In this document: positions 57,908 to 64,000 of the stretch, one piece after another
Position numbering within the stretch: position 1 is the stretch's first letter
Layout of the letters: the number at the start of each line of letters is the position of its first letter
Assembly (NCBI RefSeq): GCF_019112545.1
Contig: NW_025064954.1
Location: forward strand, 36,807-100,806
DNA: 64,000 bases
Source of the DNA: Guyanagaster necrorhizus
Taxonomy: Eukaryota; Basidiomycota; Agaricomycetes; Agaricales; Physalacriaceae
Direction of reading: 5' to 3'
Translations under genes and position numbers: made by a program
Notes under the pieces: generated by a model
The model's database searches: none
What the model was told of the DNA's origin: nothing
The model's input: the letters and a program-made list of their open reading frames with translations, nothing else

Positions 57908-59167
57908 ATGCCCCCTGCTCTAAATCCATCTGATCCAAACTTTACACACGAGTTCTTCGAACTCCTAGCTTCTATCATAGGAACCCTGATCGGACTATTG
58001 GTGATCATACAGCTGTGCCGTGGACGCCAATCTATTACCGCCTGGGCTATCCGACACTATCAAGAATTCCAACGCATCTGCACAATCCTTCGAAATGTCA
58101 CACCAGACCTCCTCCTCCACGACATCCCTCCCTCTGTCCGAAACTCTGTCCGACACCCCGAAGAAACAGAAGATGAGCCTGGGAGCTCGACTCAAAGGCA
58201 TCCTAGGGAAGAGGAGGAGCAGCAGCGGCACGAATATCCCCCAAGACCTCCATCGGCAATCGTCCGAGACCCTGGAAACCCTTGGGCTACAGGGTTTCGA
58301 TGAACCCGACCTGACACCCCTGTCCCCTCCCCCGAGCACAGCATCACTGCGTCAAGAACAACCATCACCCAGTCTGGAATTGGGCGCCGGGCTAGAGACT
58401 CCCTGGATGCCGTTCGGGTGGCTCCAAGGACCAGAAGTGCTGACAGGCACCAACCTTGACACACCTCATCAACAAGAAGTAGTGGGAGGGGAACCCGGGT
58501 CAATAGTCCTGACCCATTCTTTGATGACATCAACAGAGATGAGGTCCGATACTGGCAAGCAGCATCAAGAGCAGCCAGTAGAATGGAGCAGGAGCGAGGA
58601 GGAGCCCCGTGCATACCAAGGAGTAGTCCAGTGGTATCAAACGCAATACGGCCAACCCCTCAGTCTCTTGCCGACTTCCTCGATACTCCCGACTTTCCAT
58701 TCTGGGAGCCAGCCTCTCCCCCCAGTAACCCCGACCCCTGGACAGGGTCAACTGCCGGAGTCGTCCAGGCTGACAACTACTACTATAGGGAGCAGACACT
58801 CCTCAGCGACGACCGCCCGCTTTCATACGGGACAGACACCATCACTGAAACTGACGATATTCCCATCTAGGGAGATAGGATACTGTCAGACCTCAGATCA
58901 ATCGGGGGAGACAACGAACATATTGACTCCACTGGGGACCTCAAAAGGGTTCTCGATGGGCCAATTGCCGCCCTCTTCCTCCGTCCCTGGTTCTATCGAA
59001 ACTTCCGCCGGTATCGCAGAGCAGTGGCACCGCCAGCAGAAGGAGAAGAGGAGCAGCCCGACTGAGAGCCTACTCCTCGACCTGGACCCGAGGACGCCGA
59101 GTCCAGCACTCAGCCCCAGGCCCCCCGCCCTGGAAACCTTCGGCCAGCAAGGCAGTTCCCTCCTTGA
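57908..59167 (+). pseudogene. ORF1 of D: transmembrane protein upstream of Gag
   Basis: ATG at 57908 (MPPALNPSDPNF). The hydrophobic span LLASIIGTLIGLLVIIQLC lies near residues 18-36, followed by a basic RGRQSITAWAIRHYQEF. Then come a charged segment (PREEEEQQRHEY), RRARDSLDAVRV, FFDDINRDEVRYWQA, VVQADNYYYRE, YGTDTITETDDIPI and IAALFLRPWFYRNFRR. Four stops interrupt it (TGA 58301-58303, one TGA near 58459, TAG 58868-58870, one TGA near 59062). It ends at TGA 59165-59167 in CCT TGA GG. Function unknown. A membrane-anchored N-terminal Gag extension or accessory protein is an inference. Confidence 0.65.
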
Positions 59168-59306
59168 GGGGACCACCGACAAGGGGGCTGAAGGGGATGA
59201 CGAGGCCGAGGAGGAGGACCAAGGGGGCCAAGTTGTGGACCCCATCCTTGAATGGGGCAGTATCGTCGACATTACAACGCGCCAAGAACAGGAGAAGAGA
59301 CGATGA
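58020..59306 (+). other. 428-codon open frame overlapping ORF1 of D (gag frame)
   Basis: It lies in the +1 frame relative to ORF1 and is continuous with the gag frame downstream. It is open from 58020 to TGA 59304-59306. It encodes Ser/Thr/Pro-rich sequence with a basic SLGARLKGILGKRRSSSG patch and SIETSAGIAEQW, both kept in element C. Upstream of 59163 it overlaps ORF1, so either two products share this DNA or only the part after the CCT-TGA site is used. Conservation swings between the two frames from block to block. Confidence 0.45.
59162..59168 (+). other. Candidate +1 frameshift site CCT-TGA-G (D)
   Basis: ORF1 frame CCT TGA, gag frame CTT GAG GGG. See the B entry for the other copies. 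Confidence 0.5.
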
Positions 59307-60935
59307 GAACGAGAGGCATGGGAGGAGGAGTTTGTTCGGCTATACCAGGAACAGGTAGCCGAGTTGTGGAGGGACAATCTCTGGTTACGATCGTCCCTGG
59401 AGAGAAGGTACACAGCCGCTGATCCTGTTGAGAAGGAGGAGATTTTACATTATGCTGCGACGGAGCAGGCCATTTTCAATTTCAATCAGCGGTTCTCACA
59501 TTATCAGATGATGGCAATGCCACCATATTGATCAAGATTCGGCAAGTGACAGGCACCAATGCCATAGACGCCGAGTGTCATGCCGTCTAAAATGACAAAC
59601 ACGGCATCATCAATCTGAACAGCGACATCAAGGTACTCAGACACCACATCTGCCGTCCGCAGTATGGCATCTCGGCTAGCCCGATCCTATGGACTGCCGA
59701 GAGTCCATCACTCAAACCCCTGAACCAGCACAGGAAGCTGGCTGCTAGCAGGGCAACCACCGCCAGACGAAGCTGAAGGAAGTGGGCCGGCCCCCACAGA
59801 TGAAAAGAAGGATGACCCTGAGGCCACGGCACAGGGGTGGACAATCAGAGATGGCCGAATCATCCGAAAGGAAGGGCCCCTGACCCCAAGAAGCCCTGTC
59901 GCCGATGATGGATCTCTGCATTCCTTTCCAGGGCCCCCTATGGACTGGGTCAGCCCTCCTGGTGGAGAACCCCCGAATCTGATGGCGCCTCTAGATCCGA
60001 AGGTGCATGTATTGAATGTCAAACCGACATATGGATGGGACCCCCTTCTCTTCAAGGGTGCTTTGGATGATATTGACTGTTTCCTTCTAGATTGTGACCA
60101 ATATTTCCAAGTCTTCACATCTTATTTCCTCTTCGACGTGTACAAAGTCAACTACGCTACAATGTACTTCGAAGACAAGGCAAAGGTATGGTGGGTATTG
60201 ATGGCCCCTACCTTCTGGTCGACCACGCGACAACATCACCGACTCTCCTCATGGCCGGTACTAAAACAGATGATCCATGACAAGTTCACGGATCCTGCTG
60301 TCCAAGAGGTACACAAGGCAAGAATGAAGGAGTACAAGATGGGCGACAAGATGGCACCAGACTACTTCGACGAGCTGGAGCGACTTGGAAAGTTGGCCAG
60401 AATCCAGGAGGATGTAGCCGACTCAGGGTGAATGGTCGAGTATATGAAGCTGGGAGTGCCGCCCCACTACCTGAAGACCATCTCGGACCTCAGTCATAGT
60501 GTACCGATCGGCTATGATGAATGGAAGTCGCAGATCATGCTAATGTGGCAGGAGCAGCAACGACAGAAGGCAGAAGCCACAAACCTGTGGGGGCAGCACA
60601 GGTACCAGGGACAGGGCTCGAAGCCCTCCACCTCCCATGCGACCACATCTGCCAGGCCCGGCAGCTCAGCCCCAACTTCCCAGAACAACAGAAAGTGAAC
60701 CGGTAAGGGCCCAAGTACCGGAAAGGGTAAGCAGATTGACGTGGATCGCCTCAAGAAGGAGGGAAAGTGTTTCAATTGTGGCCAACCAGACCACATGGCA
60801 TGGAACTGCCTGGAGAAGAAGAACAAGCGCACACGGGAAGACATCAGGGCACAGATTGCCGAGTTGATGAAAGAGGATGATGACCTCAGGCATGATGACA
60901 AGCCTGAGGAGGTAAAAGATGGGGCCGAGCAGTAG
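59163..60935 (+). pseudogene. gag of D
   Basis: Acidic leader (GDDEAEEEDQ), then a coiled-coil-like EREAWEEEFVRLYQEQVAELWR. The Gag domain is open from 59940 to 60431 (LFKGALDDIDCFLLDCDQYFQVF, KAKVWWVLMAPTFW, LKQMIHDKFTDPAVQEVHKARMKEYKMGDKMAPDYFDELERLGKLA). The knuckle CFNCGQPDHMAWNC at 60768-60809 keeps all ligands. About eight stops, mostly TGA, lie in the leader and at 60429-60431 and 60696-60698. It ends CAG TAG at 60933-60935. Confidence 0.88.
60911..60935 (+). other. Conserved gag/pol -1 junction
   Basis: GGTAAAAGATGG, then CAGTAG, where the gag frame closes and pol continues in the -1 frame. In A, B, C, W and X the same place reads (G/A)TAAAAGAT...TGAGTGATTCC or a close variant. The A-AAA step before GAT would allow a one-base backward slip. 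Confidence 0.45.
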
Positions 60936-63900
60936 GCAATTCAACTGCCTCGGCCAAGGACAAGAGTAATAAGTCACAGCCTGCAGGACAGACTGACATT
61001 TCTCCTTCTTTAGTTTCTACACCTATGTCTAAATTATGCATGCATTCGAATATACCCGACCTCATTACTCAGAAACCAGAATCGCCTAAGGAATCGACTT
61101 CTAGAACTCAAGCACCAACGAAGGGCCGAAGAGGGGCAGAGAGCCCCAAAGATACGTTTCCATCTTCCATTCATCAAACTAAAAAATCAAAACAGACTCA
61201 ATCGCCTTCAGGCCGAACAGGGATAGAGGACCCCACAGCCTGGCTGAAGCCATTCGACACTGAATGGACGTGGTGAGCAATCAAAGATGCCAGGGACAAA
61301 GCAGCAGTGAAAGCCATACTCAAGAATTGGGTACACAAGACTCGCGTCGAGGAAGTGATCAATGATATGGTCACAGGAATATGAAATGTGGAGAGATGTC
61401 AAGCACTCGAATGGCTCAATGAATTACATGGACCGTGAAAGTTCATTCGTCGAACCAAAACTTCAGGACAAGACCTAATAACCAAAGCACAGATCGAGAC
61501 ATTAACGTCTCGATCTACCTATGCAGTCACTGCCCTGATCGACAGTGGCTGCATGGAAAGTTCCATTAACCAAGCTTTTGTCACAAAGCACCAATTACCT
61601 ACACGGGCAATGGCAGCCCCAATACCTGTCTACAATGCCGACAGGACAAGGGACTAAGCGGGAATGATCACCAAATATGTGGAGCTTAGGCTCACTATCA
61701 GTGATCATTCCGAACGAATAGACTTAGCAGTTACCAACCTAGGAACGAGAGAAGTGTTCCTTGGTCACGACTGGCTCATCAGACATAATCTGCTAATCAA
61801 CTGGAAGACCGGACACATCATCTTCGCTCGATGTCACTGCCGGAAAATTCCTTTTCAACTACTGGATGAAGATCCCGAAGACCGATGGGATGAAGAATTG
61901 GAAGATGGCAAAACCATCCTCGCCATTGACCTGCAAAAGGCCATTAGCATTCGGGCTATGCACCATGCTAATGACCTAGTGGCAAAAGCTAATGCCAAAA
62001 AAGGGGAGAAGATATTCGAAGAAATGGTACCTGAATGGGCACGTGATTACCGAGATTTATTCGAAAAGGAAAGTTTCGACAAATTACCCGATGCCAAACC
62101 CTGGGACCATGCAATCGAATTAATCCCCAATGCCAATGCTAACCTGGATTGCAAATGCTATCCACTAGGCATTAACGAACAGCAAGAGCTAGATAAGTTT
62201 CTCGAAGAAAACTTATCTAGTGGAAGAATCCGACCATCAAAATCACCAATGGCATCTCCCTTCTTTTTCATCAAAAAGAAGGATGGGAAACTCTGACCAG
62301 TACAGGACTATCGGAAGCTCAACGAAATGACAATCAAGAACCATTATCCACTCCCGCTGATCTCGGAGTTAATGGACAAACTCCGAGGTGCAAAATACTA
62401 CACCAAACTTGATGTTCAGTGGGGATACAACAATGTCCGGATCAAGGAAGGTGACGAATGGAAGGCCGCTTTTTGGACAAACCGTGGTTTGTTCGAACTG
62501 ACGGTTATGTTCTTCGGATTAACAAATTCACCAGCCACGTTCCAGTGAATGATGAATGACATCTTCAAGGACCTCATCGCCACAGGAAAGGTCACAATCT
62601 ACCTGGATGACATACTCATTATGTCTAAAACCAAGGAAGAACACTGAAGGCTAGTACGTCAAGTGCTATCCTTGATGAGGAAGCACCGACTGTTTCTCAA
62701 AGCTGAAAAATGTGAATTCGAGGTATTAGAAACTGAATACCTCAGAGTCATTATCAGCGAAGGAAGCATCAGAATGGATCCAATCAAAGTAGTGGGGGTC
62801 ACCGAATGGCCAGAACCATCCAAGAAGAAGGAGTTATAATCATTTTTAGGATTCACCAACTTCTACTGTCGGTTCATTCGGGACTACAGCAAAGTAGTCT
62901 GCCCAATGACACAATTAACCGGAAATTCCCCATGGAGCTGGGGAATTTCCCAATGGGCAGCATTCAACGATCTCAAATGCCGACTAGCTGAAGACGTCAT
63001 CCTGGCTATACCAAGCCAGGATGGAAAGTTCCAAGTGGAAGCAGACTCCAGTGAAGGCGCAATCAGAGCCGTGCTATCACAGGAACAAGATGGCAAGTGG
63101 TGACCTGTTGTCTTCATGTCAAAGGCGCTCACCATAACTGAGTGCAACTACGAAATCTATGACAAGGAACTCCTAGCTATAATGCTGGCCCTTGCTGAAT
63201 GGCGGCATTATCTCATTGGAGCAGTCCAGACCTTTGAGATCTGGACTGATCATCAAAATCTCCAGTATTTCTGACACCCACAAAAACTTAATCATCAACA
63301 AGTGTGATGGGTCATGGAATTATCCCAATATGAATACACGTTATACCACAAGGCTGGCATAGCAAACAAGAAGGCTGACTTCCTCAGCCGCAGGGCAGAT
63401 CATGATCAAGGAGGAGATGACAACAAGGAGGTCATATTATTACGACCTGAACACTTCCGGGCAATGATCATGCCCACAGAAGAAGAGATGCACGAATGCA
63501 TCAAGAGCACCACCCGAGATCCACACAAGTGGGATCAATGAATCGCCCCATCACTCAACCATGAGCGAGGGCTGAAAAAGGAAGGGGGACTGATCCGTTA
63601 TGATGGACGGATCTATATCTCTAGAGATCAAAAACTTCACGGCGACATCATCACCACATATCATGATCATGCAACTGCTGGACATCCCGGGATCGCTAAA
63701 ATGAAAGAACTGGTTCTTAGGGAATATTGGTGGCCAAAGATGGACAATGATATCACCTGATATGTCAAGGCTTGTGAGGTTTGCCAACGAGGCAAGACTT
63801 CAACACAGCCCAGAGCAGCTCCACTTCACCCGAATGAGGTCTCTTCATCATCATGGATCCACATTTCAGTTGATATGATAACCAGACTTCCTGATAGCGA

Positions 63901-64000
63901 CGGCTATGATGCAATCATCATGATTGTCGATCACTTCTTGAAGGCGATCATCCCGATCACTTGCTCAACAGAATTAACGTCTGAAGGATGGGCAAAGATA
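60932..64000 (+). pseudogene. pol of D (PR-RT-RNaseH-IN, incomplete at window end)
   Basis: The protease motif LIDSGCMESSIN is intact (DSG 61541-61549). A 210-codon open block (61664-62296) covers FLGHDWLIRHNLLINWKT to FFFIKKKDGKL. In [15 protein letters not shown] and intact YLDD at 62600-62611. RNase H ([35 protein letters not shown]). Integrase HHCC (HDHATAGHPGIAKMKELV...CEVCQRGK) intact, core starting SVDMITRLPDSDGYD. It is the best-preserved gypsy pol here together with B's, but stops (TGA near 62294, 62546 and 62645, TAA near 62837, further TGA) block full translation. Confidence 0.92.

Larger units (their letters stand above)
57324..64000 (+). mobile_element. Gypsy D (5' LTR to integrase; runs off the window)
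   Basis: A less decayed chromovirus, rich in CG, inserted into X's gag leader on the opposite strand. It shows the 5' LTR, ORF1, gag and pol to the integrase core. The 3' LTR is outside the window. Bases before the LTR are atact (one TSD copy expected). About a dozen stops in pol, mostly TGA at positions that are Arg or Trp in relatives. Confidence 0.95.

Noticed and set aside
57960..58030. The transmembrane ORF as an envelope gene
   Set aside because: It precedes Gag, has a single N-terminal hydrophobic span and no signal of a surface glycoprotein. Envelope genes follow pol.
60932..64000. TGA as a reassigned (Trp or Arg) codon, which would open D and B pol
   Set aside because: TGA stands at both Arg (CGA) and Trp (TGG) positions of relatives, and TAA/TAG also occur at Gln positions in older copies. 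This is decay, not recoding.

Overview
The window is a densely nested pile of decayed retrotransposons. I found no intact cellular gene, tRNA or rRNA. The protein families (Ty3/Gypsy chromoviruses with a C-terminal chromodomain, Ty1/Copia pol, a Tad-like LINE 3' end of the kind common in mushroom-forming fungi) point to a basidiomycete, probably an agaricomycete. Genus cannot be told. Older copies are AT-rich and almost free of CG, and most in-frame stops are TGA or TAA/TAG where relatives have CGA, TGG or CAA. This is the mark of C-to-T decay in a methylated or RIP-like compartment. The labels A, B, C and so on are mine.

Layout as it stands: Copia-I 3' end (1-989); LINE scrap (998-1505, -); Copia-II gag/protease (1885-3267, +); gypsy A left arm (3268-17233, +) carrying complete gypsy B (8414-16378, TSD GACTC); non-coding element E1 (17234-18613); gypsy X 3' arm (18614-20354, +); gypsy Y (20355-22610, +); a different gypsy, Z (22611-23057 and 35320-38758, +), split by gypsy W (23058-35319, TSD CTGAG), which holds antisense gypsy fragment V (24029 to about 27850); an antisense coiled-coil ORF remnant (38960-40250, -); Copia-II continued (about 40560-41097, -); gypsy A right arm (41098-51721, -) carrying complete gypsy C (41666-50227, -, TSD CTTGT); E2 (51722-53101, -); gypsy X 5' arm (53102-57323, -); and gypsy D (57324 to the window end, +), among the least decayed copies and GC-richest.

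The main structural result is that about 33 kb between E1 and E2 is inverted. E1 and E2 are near-identical 1380-bp inverted copies, and their flanks are reciprocally exchanged. Gypsy A's 5' LTR and TSD (ATTAA, 3263-3267) pair with a 3' LTR and TSD on the opposite strand at 41093-41527. Copia-II and gypsy X are each cut into two arms on opposite strands by the same event. Re-inverting 18614-51721 makes A, X and Copia-II each collinear.

The main biological result concerns the gypsy family shared by A, B, C, D, V, W, X and Y. (1) The 13-14 nt just after the 5' LTR is complementary to LTR sequence about 34 nt downstream of the TATA-like box. It covaries between copies, which fits Tf1/sushi-type self-priming. 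(2) An extra 420-500-codon ORF with an N-terminal transmembrane segment lies before Gag. It ends at a conserved CCT-TGA-GG, where Gag continues in the +1 frame. (3) Gag and Pol are linked by a conserved -1 overlap around TAAAAGAT and CAGTGAGTGATTCC. Predicted order is ORF1(TM) / Gag(CCHC) / protease-RT-RNaseH-integrase-chromodomain.
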